A stretch of 64,000 bases of DNA from Haloarcula sp. H-GB4 (GCF_030848575.1 NZ_JAVDDX010000003.1:336045-400044), one strand, 5' to 3'; counted from the first letter of the stretch, positions 37,118 to 46,396 are shown. Notes: generated by a model from the sequence alone, not told the origin. Translations and numbers: made by a program.

Positions 37118-37482
37118 TGAACGTCATTTCAATACCTCGCCTTAAAATTCTGTTCACTAGAGCAGAACAGTTAGAGTGATGCAAGCTAGTAACACAGAGT
37201 GATACACATTATTTATTGCCCATAACTAGATTGCTACGATGCCTCGATACCGAAATTTACTCGTTCTTCTCTCCAGAACGAGTGTGCTCAGAACAGTGCA
37301 GATCCTCAGCGTGTAGAAAATACCCGCGTCAGGCTGGCACGGCCATTTTGACTGCGTCGGAATCGCTCTCACCTAAGCACCGTGTCGACTGTGGCTTAGG
37401 TCTTCGACCCCAATTGCTCCCATACCGTTGTAAGGCCGCTCGACAGCGGCGTTTCCGAACGGTATCAGGAGATCGCACTTGC
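37118..37482. other. Intergenic region between iclR and zinc dehydrogenase gene
   Basis: About 365 bases. The right part of the region ends at the 3' end of the dehydrogenase gene at 37483, and the left part is the iclR promoter with the 37150-37170 inverted repeat. Nothing else is recognised. Confidence 0.4.
37150..37170. promoter_or_regulatory. Inverted repeat CTGTTC-N9-GAACAG upstream of iclR
   Basis: Six-base arms separated by nine bases, just upstream of the TATA-like element for iclR on the minus strand (about 37141-37149). The same half-sites with a 5-base gap occur before the polyol dehydrogenase gene at 47719-47735. It is a candidate autoregulatory site for the IclR protein. Confidence 0.5.
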
Positions 37483-38517
37483 TTACTCAGAGCCGTCTGG
37501 AATGACGACTTTCTTTAGTCCCTCAGCGTTGCCCATCCGTTCAAACGCTGTCGGAAGGTCGTCAAGCCCGATACGTTCGGTGATAAGCGGCTCGGCGTCG
37601 ATACGTTCGTGTTCGAGCAGTGTTATCGCTCGCTCGAAGTCCTCAGTCGTCAGAGAGAACGAACCGCGGTAGTCAACCTCGTCAAAGAAGACATCGAACG
37701 GACTGATTTCCATCGTCGCTTCCTGGTCCGGGACGCCAAAGATGAGTGTCGAGCCGCCGGGCGCGGTCACAGCGTTGGCCTGCTTGATTGTCGGGACGAG
37801 CCCGATAGCCTCAGCGCCGACGTCGACCGGTCCACCGGCCGCCGCCGGGATCGCTTCCTCGGGATCTTCTTCGTTGGGGTCGATGACGGCATCTGCGCCG
37901 AGGTCGGCGGCCAGCTCTCGCCGTTCGTCATCGAGTTCGGAAACCACGATTGGGGCAGCGCCCGCGTTGCGGAACGCTTGCAAGAGTAGCAGGCCGATCG
38001 GGCCAGCGCCGATAATACCGACACTGTCTCCCGGTTTGATGTCAGCCTGTTCGACACCGTGGACACAACAGGCGAGCGGTTCGGCGAGTGCGGCCCGTTC
38101 GAAGGACATCTCGCCGATGTCCTCAACGTTGATAGCCGGGACGCGGACGTACTCGGCGAAGGCCCCGTCAAGGATGGTGTCACCGGCACCACCGATGCTC
38201 GTGTTGTTCTCACAGAGGTGCGTCTCCCCCCTCTTGCAGTACGAACAGGCGTTACAGGGGACGGTGGGATTGATTGCGACGCGGTCTCCGACCGCAAAGC
38301 CCGCAACGTCGGCACCGACTTCCGCAATAGTCCCGGCACCCTCGTGGCCCAGAATCAGTGGTGTTTCGGCGGCGAAGGTGCCGTGATACATATGATAGTC
38401 GGTCATGCAGACGCTACAGGCGCCAACCTGAACGAGAACCTCGTCATCCGCAGGGTCCGGTCGGTCACGGTCTTCGACGGTAATTTCGCCGACATCGGTC
38501 AACATGCTAGCGCGCAT
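37483..38517 (-). CDS. Zinc-dependent medium-chain dehydrogenase
   Basis: A 344-residue NAD(P)-dependent MDR-family dehydrogenase. The catalytic zinc site is CSVCMTDYH (first Cys) with LGHEGAG (His-Glu); the structural zinc is bound by four Cys in CNACSYCKRGETHLC. The Rossmann fold has GIIGAGPIGLLLLQAF. Members of this branch oxidise alcohols, polyols or sugar acids at the secondary hydroxyl. The gene is divergent from the ABC-transporter operon and shares its 342-base promoter region, so it is probably induced with it. Substrate is not known; lactaldehyde/1,2-propanediol or a sugar acid would fit the pathway. Confidence 0.85.
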   Translation of the reverse strand: MRASMLTDVGEITVEDRDRPDPADDEVLVQVGACSVCMTDYHMYHGTFAAETPLILGHEGAGTIAEVGADVAGFAVGDRVAINPTVPCNACSYCKRGETHLCENNTSIGGAGDTILDGAFAEYVRVPAINVEDIGEMSFERAALAEPLACCVHGVEQADIKPGDSVGIIGAGPIGLLLLQAFRNAGAAPIVVSELDDERRELAADLGADAVIDPNEEDPEEAIPAAAGGPVDVGAEAIGLVPTIKQANAVTAPGGSTLIFGVPDQEATMEISPFDVFFDEVDYRGSFSLTTEDFERAITLLEHERIDAEPLITERIGLDDLPTAFERMGNAEGLKKVVIPDGSE

Positions 38518-38859
38518 CAGTCGTCCTCCAACGGTCGGCTCGCGGTCGTCACTGCAGCAGTACCTCTTTCGTGCGTTGGTGTGGGTCGGGTCATGGGTGG
38601 TTTGGGCCGTAGCCCGTTGTCACTAGTCCGGCTGAGCTGGACACACAGCGGACTCGGCTACGATCCGTACTCTCGATGTTTTTGGACTGCGTATTAAAAT
38701 CTTGCCACGGTTACCCGTACTCCGGAGGCAGATGAGTTCGTGGATGGGGGCTTCCGTACTGTATGCCGTCTGTTCTCGCCCAGTGTGATGGGTATTCTAC
38801 CTTACAGATGATTACCTTTATTATGCATCGGTATTTCGATAGTGACGAGGTAAACTGGC
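38518..38859. other. Divergent promoter region of the sugar operon
   Basis: About 340 bases between the zinc dehydrogenase (leftward) and the ABC importer operon (rightward). The heptamer CCGTACT occurs three times on the plus strand (38665-38671, 38715-38721, 38754-38760). A TATA-like TTTATTA lies at about 38817, and a GAGGT ribosome-binding site lies 7-8 bases before the ATG at 38860. A CTGTTC half-site is at 38770-38775. Confidence 0.5.
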
Positions 38860-40302
38860 ATGACCAACTCCAACAGGCGGACGTTTCTGAAAGCGACAGG
38901 TGTCGGACTACTCGGCGGCCTCGCTGGCTGCACACGAGGCGGCGATGGCTCAGACGGAAGTGGGAGTGACGGCTCAAGTGATGGTAGCGGTGGTTCCGAT
39001 GGCGGAACCAGCACCGCTGGAAGCGACGGTGAACTCGCGGTTCCTCTCAGCGAGTACGAGGACGCCGATATCGACTGGCGACAGTTCGAGGGGTCCTCGA
39101 TCAACATCGGAGCCGTCCAGCACCCCTGGGTTTCAGCCATCAAGCCCGCAGTCCCCGTCTTCGAGGAACTGACCGGAATCGACGTCGTTTGGAACGTCCT
39201 GCCCGAACAGCAGTTCAGGACCAAGCGCCAGACGGACGTCAGTACCGGCGCCGGGCAGTTCGACGTCTTCTACATGGATCAGGTCGTCAACCAGTTCCGT
39301 GAAGAGGGCTGGATACAGCCGCTCGACCCGTTCTTTGACGACGACAGTCTCTTCGACGAAGACTGGTACGAGCCCGACGACCTCTTCGAGGCGTCGCGGT
39401 GGCAGGCTCACGGTGGTGGCTACAGTGACACATGGACTGGGATGCCGATTACCGTCGAAGTCCAGACACAGTTCTACCGCAAAGACCTCTACGAAAAGCA
39501 CGGTCTGGAAGTCGCGGAGACGCTCGAACAGTTCCGCCAGAACGCCAAGACTATCCACGAGAACGAGTCCGACGTCGTCGGCACCGTCGGCCGTGGCGAC
39601 AAGGGCTATGGGATGAACATCTACATCCTGAACACGTTCCTGCGCCAGAACGGTGCGGAACTCTGGGACAGCTTCCCGGACGATTCCGGCCTCGATTCGG
39701 ACGGCGTAATCGACGCCGCGGAGTGGTACGTCAGCCTGTTGCAGGACTACGGTCCCGAAGGGGCCTCGACCCAGACCTGGTCAGACGTGCTCTCGACGAT
39801 GCAGGAGGGTCGCGCCGGTCACATCGTCTCCGACGCGAACCTGTTCTGGCCCGGTCTTACCGGCTCTGACTCCTCAGTTGCGGACAAGGTCGGCATCGCG
39901 AAGGTTCCCAGCCCGGCCGACGGCCAGTTCTCGCCGAACGCGTTCAACTGGCAGATCTCCACGTCGAAGAACGCCCAGAACTCCGAGCAGGCGTTCCTGT
40001 TCATGGTGTGGGCGTCCTCGCAGCCGACCAACACCTGGATGCACGTCGAGGGCGACGCCGCCTTCTCCGTCCGGCAGTCCGTCTGGGAGAACGACGAGTT
40101 CCGTTCTCGCGTCGGCGAGAACTTCGCACAGGTCACGCTCGAATCCCTGCAGGAAGCAGCGCCGGACCCGTTCGACCGGAAGTACCCCGAATGGGGCCAG
40201 CGGTACTCCGAGGAACTGCAGCGCGCCATCGCCGGCCAGAAGTCCGCCGAGGAGGCGATGACCCAAGCGGCGTCCATCGCAGAAGACATCTACAGCAATT
40301 AA
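38860..40302 (+). CDS. ABC sugar importer, substrate-binding Tat lipoprotein (CUT1)
   Basis: A 480-residue extracellular solute-binding protein. The N-terminus has twin arginines (SNRRTFLKATGVGLLGGLAGC) ending in a lipobox Cys at residue 24, then a long Gly/Ser/Asp linker. The mature domain is a family-1 sugar-binding protein: KPAVPVFEELTGIDVVW, FDVFYMDQVVNQFREEGWIQPLD, GMPITVEVQTQFYRKDLYEKHGLEVAETLEQFRQNA, and MQEGRAGHIVSDANLFWPG. It feeds the two permeases that follow, 36 bases downstream. The sugar is probably the substrate of the rhamnulokinase/aldolase pair or an aldonate; the sequence does not decide. Confidence 0.9.
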   Translation: MTNSNRRTFLKATGVGLLGGLAGCTRGGDGSDGSGSDGSSDGSGGSDGGTSTAGSDGELAVPLSEYEDADIDWRQFEGSSINIGAVQHPWVSAIKPAVPVFEELTGIDVVWNVLPEQQFRTKRQTDVSTGAGQFDVFYMDQVVNQFREEGWIQPLDPFFDDDSLFDEDWYEPDDLFEASRWQAHGGGYSDTWTGMPITVEVQTQFYRKDLYEKHGLEVAETLEQFRQNAKTIHENESDVVGTVGRGDKGYGMNIYILNTFLRQNGAELWDSFPDDSGLDSDGVIDAAEWYVSLLQDYGPEGASTQTWSDVLSTMQEGRAGHIVSDANLFWPGLTGSDSSVADKVGIAKVPSPADGQFSPNAFNWQISTSKNAQNSEQAFLFMVWASSQPTNTWMHVEGDAAFSVRQSVWENDEFRSRVGENFAQVTLESLQEAAPDPFDRKYPEWGQRYSEELQRAIAGQKSAEEAMTQAASIAEDIYSN

Positions 40303-40338
40303 ATCTAAGCCACACCTGCGCCACAACACATCCCACAA

Positions 40339-41271
40339 ATGAGTACACCAACGCAAACGGAAACGACACCTCAATCGACCTTCGCCAGGCTGCGGGACCT
40401 GTGGAACGACTACCTCCCGTACTGGTTCATGGCACCAATGGTGGCGGTGATGGTGATGATCACCTTCTTCCCCGGTGCCTACGACCTGTATCTCAGCCTA
40501 GTCGCGGAGCCGACACTCGATGTATTCGCAGCTGATTTCGTGGGGCTCCGCAACTTCGAGACGGCGTTCACCCGCGGCGGCGCGATCCACTCGTTCATCA
40601 TCACGATTACTGTCGTCGTCAGCGCGCTGCTCCTCGAAACGGTCCTCGGGTTCGTTCTGGCCGCGCTCGTCGCCGGCGTCGGCTCCGACCGGGCGAAGTC
40701 GTTCTACCGGGTGTTGTTCATCATTCCGATGGCCGTTGCCCCCGTCTCGCTCGCGACCATCGGCCGGATCATGCTGAACAGCGAAATCGGCATCATTCCG
40801 TACGTCATAAACACCGGCACACCGTTCGCAGCGCCGAGTTTCCTCTCTGATGTCCCGCTGCTGACGGTGATCCTGCTAGATGCGTGGAACTGGACGCCGT
40901 TCATGTTCATCATCTTCTACGCCGGCCTCTCGTCGGTACCGAAGACACTCATTGAGGCGTCGCGCGTCGACGGTGCGCCGATGTGGCGGCGCTACGTCCA
41001 CGTCATCATCCCCTACATGAAGCCAGTCGTGTTCGTTGCGACGCTCATCCGGTTGATCGACTTATTCCGGACGTTCGGCGTGGTGTACGGGCTCACTGGC
41101 GGCGGGCCGGGGACGGCGACCCAGCTCGTGAGCATCAATATCTACGAACAGATGTTCATCAACAACCAGATCACCGTGGCCGCAGCGATCGCCATCGTCT
41201 ACCTCGTCCTCGTCGTTGCACTGTGTAACGTCATCATTGCGAAGGTCGGCTTCGAGGGGGTGTGGGACTGA
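40339..41271 (+). CDS. ABC sugar importer permease (MalF/UgpA type)
   Basis: A 310-residue inner-membrane permease with six predicted helices, starting at YWFMAPMVAVMVMITFF. The EAA loop that docks on the ATPase is EASRVDGAPMWRRYVHVIIP at about residue 215. It forms a heterodimer with the next permease. Its TGA overlaps the ATG of that gene by one base, so translation is coupled and amounts of the two subunits should match. Confidence 0.9.
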   Translation: MSTPTQTETTPQSTFARLRDLWNDYLPYWFMAPMVAVMVMITFFPGAYDLYLSLVAEPTLDVFAADFVGLRNFETAFTRGGAIHSFIITITVVVSALLLETVLGFVLAALVAGVGSDRAKSFYRVLFIIPMAVAPVSLATIGRIMLNSEIGIIPYVINTGTPFAAPSFLSDVPLLTVILLDAWNWTPFMFIIFYAGLSSVPKTLIEASRVDGAPMWRRYVHVIIPYMKPVVFVATLIRLIDLFRTFGVVYGLTGGGPGTATQLVSINIYEQMFINNQITVAAAIAIVYLVLVVALCNVIIAKVGFEGVWD

Positions 41272-42149
41272 TGGCGACAACGGATGGCGACTCCGCGACC
41301 GCGTCACAGCGACTCGACAAGGACACGCGGGAGAAGCTCGTCACGGTGGTTCGACACACAATTCTGCTGACGTGGTCGTTCATTGTACTGTTCCCGCTGT
41401 ACTGGCTCGCTTCGATGTCGCTGAAGCCCCCGGGCCAAGCGAACTCGCTGCCACCCGACTGGATCTTCCTGCCGACGGTGTACAACTACATCCAGTTGTT
41501 CCAGGACTCCGGGTTCGTCGCGGCGTTCGCCAACAGCCTCGTCATGGTGTCCGCGTCGGTCGTCCTCGTGCTATTGATCGGCGTTCCCGCCGCCTACGTG
41601 CTCTCGCGATATGACATCCCGATGGAGCGGGACGTGCTCGTGTGGATACTCTCTTCACGGATGCTCCCACCCATTGCCGTCGTGCTCCCCTTCTTCATCA
41701 TCTTCCGGGAGCTCAATCTGTTCGACACCCGCGTCGGGATGGTGCTGATGTACGTCAGCATCAACCTCTCGCTGGTGGTCTGGGTGATGAAGGCATTCTT
41801 CGACGGCATTCCCGAGACCTTAGAGGAGGCCGCCCGCGTCGACGGTGCAACACAGTTCCAGGGCTTCAGGAAAGTCGTCCTGCCGGCGGCCAAGCCCGGC
41901 ATCTTCTCGGTCGCCATCATCAGCTTCATCTTCGCGTGGATAGAGCTACTGTTCGGACTCGTGCTGACGAGCTTCGAGGCAGTGCCGGTGACGCTGTTTG
42001 TCTACTCGTTCATCGGCTCCCGCTCGATCGAGTGGGGGATGCTCGCAGCCGCCTCGACGGCGATGATCGTTCCGGTCGTCATCTTCCTCATCGCGGTCAA
42101 CAAATACCTCGCGGCCGGGCTCAGCTTCGGCGTGGTGATCAAAGAATGA
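41271..42149 (+). CDS. ABC sugar importer permease (MalG/UgpE type)
   Basis: A 292-residue permease with six predicted helices, starting with TILLTWSFIVLFPLYWLASMSLKPP and the EAA loop EAARVDGATQFQGFRKVVLP at about residue 190. It pairs with the MalF-type subunit. The ATG at 41271 overlaps the upstream TGA. Its own stop overlaps the ATG of a 31-codon ORF (ATGA at 42146-42149) that lies before the ATPase gene. Confidence 0.9.
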   Translation: MATTDGDSATASQRLDKDTREKLVTVVRHTILLTWSFIVLFPLYWLASMSLKPPGQANSLPPDWIFLPTVYNYIQLFQDSGFVAAFANSLVMVSASVVLVLLIGVPAAYVLSRYDIPMERDVLVWILSSRMLPPIAVVLPFFIIFRELNLFDTRVGMVLMYVSINLSLVVWVMKAFFDGIPETLEEAARVDGATQFQGFRKVVLPAAKPGIFSVAIISFIFAWIELLFGLVLTSFEAVPVTLFVYSFIGSRSIEWGMLAAASTAMIVPVVIFLIAVNKYLAAGLSFGVVIKE

Positions 42150-42241
42150 CGACGCTGTCCACACCACGACAGGTATCGCTCGCGAACTACGCCCCTGCGG
42201 CGGCGGTAGCTTCACTTAGCCGCACATTGGAGGCAAAATAA
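42146..42241 (+). CDS. 31-residue ORF coupled between permease and ATPase genes
   Basis: A 31-codon ORF that starts by ATGA overlap with the MalG-type permease gene and ends by a TAA sharing its last A with the ATG of the ATPase gene. Its product begins MTTLSTPRQVSLANY and has a neutral, Ala-rich middle with no membrane helix. It could be a small subunit or simply an ORF that carries ribosomes across the gap. Precise overlaps at both ends are unlikely by chance and argue that it is translated. No family is known to me. Confidence 0.55.
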   Translation: MTTLSTPRQVSLANYAPAAAVASLSRTLEAK

Positions 42242-43401
42242 TGGCAAAGATCACAATCGACGACGTTACGAAGCGATTCGGTGAAGGAGATGAGTCAATC
42301 ATCGCGGTCGACGACGTCTCGCTAGACATCCGCGATGGCGAGTTCATTGTCTTCGTCGGTCCGTCTGGGAGCGGGAAGTCGACGCTCATGCGCATTGTCG
42401 CAGGGCTGGAAACGCAATCCGAGGGCGATATCCGCATCGGCGATAACGTGGTCAATCAACTTGGACCGCGCGCCCGGGACATCGCGATGGTGTTCCAGAA
42501 CTACGCGCTGTACCCCAACATGACCGTCGAGGAAAACATGTCTTTCGGGCTGAAGATGTCGACGGATATGTCCGCCGACGAGATCGAGGAAGCCGTCACC
42601 TCCGCCGCCGAAATGATGGACATCGATATGCTGTTGGACGACAAGCCCGGCGAACTCTCCGGGGGACAACAACAGCGCGTCGCACTCGGCCGTGCTATCG
42701 TCCGTGACCCGAACGTCTTCCTGATGGACGAGCCGCTGTCGAACCTAGACGCCAAGCTTCGGGCGGAGATGCGCACCGAAATCAACCGGCTCCAAAACGA
42801 CCTCGATGTGACGACGCTGTACGTTACCCACGACCAGACAGAGGCAATGACGATGGGCGACCGGCTCGTCGTCCTCAACTATGGGGAGCTCCAGCAGGTC
42901 GGGACGCCGCTAGAGTGTTTCTACCGCCCGGCCAACCAGTTCGTCGCTGGCTTCCTCGGCTCGCCATCGATGAACTTCTTCGAGGGCAAGGTCGAGGGCG
43001 GAACCCTCCGCGCGGACGGGTTCGACTTCGACCTGACCGAACGGATGCAGTCAGCCGTTGGAAGTCGAAACGAACTCGCCCTCGGTATCCGGCCGGAAGA
43101 CATGACGCTCCACGACCGGGCGAACTCGGGCCACGAGTTCGAGGCCATCGTCGACGTCGTCGAACCGATGGGGAGTATCTCCTACGTCTATCTCCAGGCG
43201 CGGGCACAGAGCCACGAGCAGACGTTCATTGTCGAGACAGACGGGCAGCGCCCGATCAGCGAGGGCCAACACGTCTACGTCGAGATCCCAGATCGGGACG
43301 TACACTTGTTCGACGCCGCCAGCGGCGAGACGATCCACCAGCGCCAACTCGGTGATGACGCGGAGATGGCGCTCGAAGAGCAAATAAAGCCCGCCGAGTG
43401 A
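42241..43401 (+). CDS. ABC sugar importer ATPase (MalK/UgpC type)
   Basis: A 386-residue ATP-binding subunit. The nucleotide-binding domain has the Walker A loop GPSGSGKST at about residue 39, Q-loop VFQNYALYP, signature LSGGQQQRVALGRAIV, Walker B VFLMDEPLSNLD and switch His in YVTHDQTEA. From about residue 240 a TOBE/MalK-type regulatory domain follows (GIRPEDMTL, VVEPMGS). It drives uptake through the two permeases. Its ATG shares a base with the stop of the 31-codon ORF. The FucA-like aldolase gene starts 60 bases after it. Confidence 0.92.
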   Translation: MAKITIDDVTKRFGEGDESIIAVDDVSLDIRDGEFIVFVGPSGSGKSTLMRIVAGLETQSEGDIRIGDNVVNQLGPRARDIAMVFQNYALYPNMTVEENMSFGLKMSTDMSADEIEEAVTSAAEMMDIDMLLDDKPGELSGGQQQRVALGRAIVRDPNVFLMDEPLSNLDAKLRAEMRTEINRLQNDLDVTTLYVTHDQTEAMTMGDRLVVLNYGELQQVGTPLECFYRPANQFVAGFLGSPSMNFFEGKVEGGTLRADGFDFDLTERMQSAVGSRNELALGIRPEDMTLHDRANSGHEFEAIVDVVEPMGSISYVYLQARAQSHEQTFIVETDGQRPISEGQHVYVEIPDRDVHLFDAASGETIHQRQLGDDAEMALEEQIKPAE

Positions 43402-43461
43402 CGGCGATACCCGTCACCGCCTCACGGCTGTAATCAACCGACAGTTATCGACAGACCACAC

Positions 43462-44115
43462 ATGGCAGATCAAGACAGTTCACATTACGAGACGCGTACC
43501 GCTATCTGCGAGTACGGCCGGAGCCTGCTCGAAGACGACTTGACCACCGGGACTGGCGGAAACCTCAGTGCCCGACTCGACGAGAACCACATCGCGATCA
43601 GTCCGTCAGGAATCCCCTACGGAGAGATCGAACCCGAAGACGTTCCGGTTGTACAGATGGACGGCACTGTGATTGAGGGTGACGTTGAGCCGTCGACGGA
43701 GCTTCCGATGCATCTGGCCGTCTACCGCGAGCGACCGGCGGTCGGCGGCGTCGTCCACACCCACTCGCCGTATGCGACGACGTTCGCCTCGCTTGGGGAG
43801 GCGATACCGGCATCGCACTACCTCCTCTCGTTCACCGGAACAGAGGTGCCCGTGGCCGAATACGAAACGCACGCGACCGAGAAACTCGGCGAGGCCGCCG
43901 TCGACGCGCTGGGCGAATCGTTCAACGCCACGCTGTTGCGCAACCACGGCGTCCTGACAGCTGACGAAACGCTGGCCGACGCCTACACGGTCGCGCTAAT
44001 GGTTGAGTACTGCGCACGTATCCATCATCAGGCCCGGGCTATCGGCGAGCCGGAAATCCTTCCGGACGAGGAGATCGACCGGCTGGCCGACAAGCTCGAC
44101 AGTTACGGGCAGTGA
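43462..44115 (+). CDS. fucA: Class II aldolase, L-fuculose-phosphate aldolase type
   Basis: A 217-residue aldolase. Class II FucA-type enzymes split L-fuculose-1-phosphate (or L-rhamnulose-1-phosphate) into DHAP and L-lactaldehyde using zinc. The ligands are in place: Glu80, the pair His99 and His101 (HTHSPYAT), and His162 (RNHGVL). TGTGGNLSAR and SPSGIPYGE are also as in E. coli FucA, and the length matches. It follows the importer operon and precedes a RhaB-like kinase by 26 bases, so the kinase product should be its substrate. Specificity between fuculose-1-P, rhamnulose-1-P and related ketose phosphates is open. Confidence 0.85.
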   Translation: MADQDSSHYETRTAICEYGRSLLEDDLTTGTGGNLSARLDENHIAISPSGIPYGEIEPEDVPVVQMDGTVIEGDVEPSTELPMHLAVYRERPAVGGVVHTHSPYATTFASLGEAIPASHYLLSFTGTEVPVAEYETHATEKLGEAAVDALGESFNATLLRNHGVLTADETLADAYTVALMVEYCARIHHQARAIGEPEILPDEEIDRLADKLDSYGQ

Positions 44116-44141
44116 CCACGCATGCCTCTCCCAACTGATCC

Positions 44142-45617
44142 ATGAACCACGTCGCTATCGACGTCGGCGCGAGCGGCGGGACAGTGTTCCTCGGCGAGGT
44201 GACCCAGTCGTCGTTCTCCGTACGAGAAGTCCACCGGTTCGATAACCGACCCGTCGAACGGGACGGCCGCTACGTCTGGGACGTCGGCGCGCTGGTTGAT
44301 CACATCGGCGACGGAATCCGGGCTGCCGACGACCACGCCGACAGCCTCGATACGGTCGGTATCGACACGTGGGGGCTTGACTTCGGACTCTTGGCCGACG
44401 GCGAACTGCTCCGAGACCCGGTCTCTTACCGCGACCCCAAGTCGACAGCCACACGCGAGCAAGTTTTCGAGGCTGTCGGGAAGCGGCGGCTGTTCGACGC
44501 GACCGGCATCGCGAACTGGAACACACCGAACACGCTGTGGCAACTCCACACTATCGCCGAACGCGAGCCCGAACTTCTCGAAGAAAGCGACGGCTTGCTC
44601 ATGATGCCACAGCTCCTCTCGGCACGGATAGGGGGACAACCGGCGGGCGACGTGACGATTGCCTCGACCACGCAGATGGTCGATCCCAAGGCACGGACGT
44701 GGGCCACCGACCTGCTCGACGAGCTGTCGCTTCCGACGGACCTGCTCCCGGACCTGTCCGAACCCGGTCAGCGCCTCGGTACCGTCGACGACACCGTCGT
44801 TTCGGGCCTGTCTTCGACGCCGGAGGTCGTGGTGCCGGCGAGCCACGACACGGCGGCGGCCGTCGCCGGCCTTCCGCTCGCCGAGGACGCCGCGTTTCTC
44901 AACACGGGGTCGTGGTTCATCCTTGGCGTCGAGCGAGACGAACCAGTACGGACAGATGCCGCCTTCGAGCACGCCGTCTCGAACGAACTCGGCGTCAACG
45001 GGACCGTTCGGCTCCTGAAGAACATCAACGGGTTCTTTCTGCTCGAAGAATGTCGCAAAGCGTGGCGCGAGGCGGACGAACCGGCCGATTACGAGACGCT
45101 TCTGTCGGCCGCAGAAGAGGCAAAGCCACGGACCGCGCTCGTTGATACGGATGCTGAAACTTTCAGCATCGACGAACCGATGCCCGACCAGATTCGGGCC
45201 TACTGCCGCCGAACGGACCAGCCCGTTCCGACGGGACAGGGTAGTCTCGTCCGCTGTCTGCTCGACAGTCTGGCAGCGAAAGTGGCGCTAGAACTCGATG
45301 CGCTCGCGGCAGTCGTCGACGACCCACCGTCACGTATCGTTCTCGGTGGCGGCGGTGTGAGAAACGAACTGTTCTGTCAGTTACTGGCCGACATCACCGA
45401 CCGCCCAGTGTCGACTGGGCCAGTCGAGGCAACGGCTGTCGGCAACATCCTCACACAGGCCGTTGCGGCGGGGCGCGTGCCGGACATCGAGACTGGTCGG
45501 CAGTTGATCGAGTCGGCGTTCGAGACGACGACCTACGAACCACAGGCTGGTGGTGAGTTGGCCGAGTCAAAAGATCGGTTGGCTGCACTGACCGACGAAT
45601 CGCTGTCCGGAGCCTGA
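44142..45617 (+). CDS. rhaB: Rhamnulokinase-type FGGY carbohydrate kinase
   Basis: A 491-residue FGGY-family kinase that resembles E. coli RhaB along its whole length: the N-terminal phosphate loop VAIDVGASGGTVFLGE, WDVGALVDHI, DTVGIDTWGLDFGLL, SYRDPKS, NTLWQL, then ASHDTAAAVAGLPL, FLNTGSWFILGVE, LLKNINGFFLLEE and the C-terminal VLGGGGVRNELFCQLLADI and GPVEATAVGNI. RhaB phosphorylates L-rhamnulose at O1 with ATP. Its partner FucA-like aldolase is 26 bases upstream. No sugar isomerase gene is in the window, so the ketose may be made by a dehydrogenase acting on a polyol or by an isomerase elsewhere. It converges with the SDR gene, 5 bases apart. Confidence 0.88.
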   Translation: MNHVAIDVGASGGTVFLGEVTQSSFSVREVHRFDNRPVERDGRYVWDVGALVDHIGDGIRAADDHADSLDTVGIDTWGLDFGLLADGELLRDPVSYRDPKSTATREQVFEAVGKRRLFDATGIANWNTPNTLWQLHTIAEREPELLEESDGLLMMPQLLSARIGGQPAGDVTIASTTQMVDPKARTWATDLLDELSLPTDLLPDLSEPGQRLGTVDDTVVSGLSSTPEVVVPASHDTAAAVAGLPLAEDAAFLNTGSWFILGVERDEPVRTDAAFEHAVSNELGVNGTVRLLKNINGFFLLEECRKAWREADEPADYETLLSAAEEAKPRTALVDTDAETFSIDEPMPDQIRAYCRRTDQPVPTGQGSLVRCLLDSLAAKVALELDALAAVVDDPPSRIVLGGGGVRNELFCQLLADITDRPVSTGPVEATAVGNILTQAVAAGRVPDIETGRQLIESAFETTTYEPQAGGELAESKDRLAALTDESLSGA

Positions 45618-45622
45618 CGCTT

Positions 45623-46396
45623 TCACTGCGAGGTGTAGCCGCCGTCCATCACGACGGTCGACCCCGTCATGTACGACGAGGCGTCCGATGCGAGATAGAC
45701 AACCAGTTCTTTCAGTTCCTCTGGTCGACCGAGACGGCCCATCGGCGTATTCTCCAGCCAGGTTTCCTCCATCTCCGGGTTCTCTTCGAGCACTTCGTCG
45801 ACGAGTTCGGTCCGCATGTACCCGGGCGCGATGGCGTTGACGCGGACGCCCTGATCGCCCCACTCGACCGCCAGTGACTGGGTCAGCATTCTGACGCCAG
45901 CTTTCGTCGTGTTGTAACTGGCCTGTTTCTGTGGGACGTTCACGTCGAAGCCCGACATCGAGGAGATATTGACGATGCGGCCCTCACCCCGTTCGAGCAT
46001 CTGCTGGCCGACATGTTTGGCACAGAGGAAGACGCCGTCGAGATTGACTGACACGACACGCCGCCATGACTCGATGCTCGTCTCCTCCGCAGGCGAGTTT
46101 TCGACGATGCCGGCGTTGTTGACCAGTACATCAATTGGTCCGAGGCGGTCGGTCACGTCCTCGACCATCGCCTCAACGGAGGCTTCGTCCGTCACGTCGA
46201 CCTCAGTCGCAATAACGTCCGTTTCGCCGTCGAGTTCCGAGGCCGTCCGTTCCGCTTTCTCGAGGTTCACGTCCGCGATAGCCACGTCGGCCCCCATCTC
46301 CGTGAGACCGGTCGCCATTTGCTTGCCGAGACCCTGCGCAGCACCGGTGACGATAGCTGTCTCTCCGTCGAGGGAGAAACTGTCAAGTACACTCAT
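45623..46396 (-). CDS. Classical short-chain dehydrogenase/reductase
   Basis: A 257-residue SDR. The NAD(P) loop is TGAAQGLGKQMA; other landmarks are NNAGIVE, the catalytic Ser in NISSMSG, Tyr-x3-Lys in ASYNTTKAG (about residues 153-157), and APGYMRTEL. It ends in the usual VVMDGGYTSQ. Relatives act on glucose, rhamnose, fucose or 2-keto-3-deoxy sugar acids. ATG at 46396 is chosen since the frame upstream is not protein-like. It is divergent from the DgoD-like dehydratase with 120 bases between starts, fitting joint control and successive steps of one sugar-acid pathway. Confidence 0.85.
   Translation of the reverse strand: MSVLDSFSLDGETAIVTGAAQGLGKQMATGLTEMGADVAIADVNLEKAERTASELDGETDVIATEVDVTDEASVEAMVEDVTDRLGPIDVLVNNAGIVENSPAEETSIESWRRVVSVNLDGVFLCAKHVGQQMLERGEGRIVNISSMSGFDVNVPQKQASYNTTKAGVRMLTQSLAVEWGDQGVRVNAIAPGYMRTELVDEVLEENPEMEETWLENTPMGRLGRPEELKELVVYLASDASSYMTGSTVVMDGGYTSQ

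Noticed and set aside
44103..44972. Minus-strand frame (289 codons) opposite the RhaB-like kinase
   Set aside because: Arg/Gly/Val-rich shadow frame without any protein features; the kinase is supported along its whole length.
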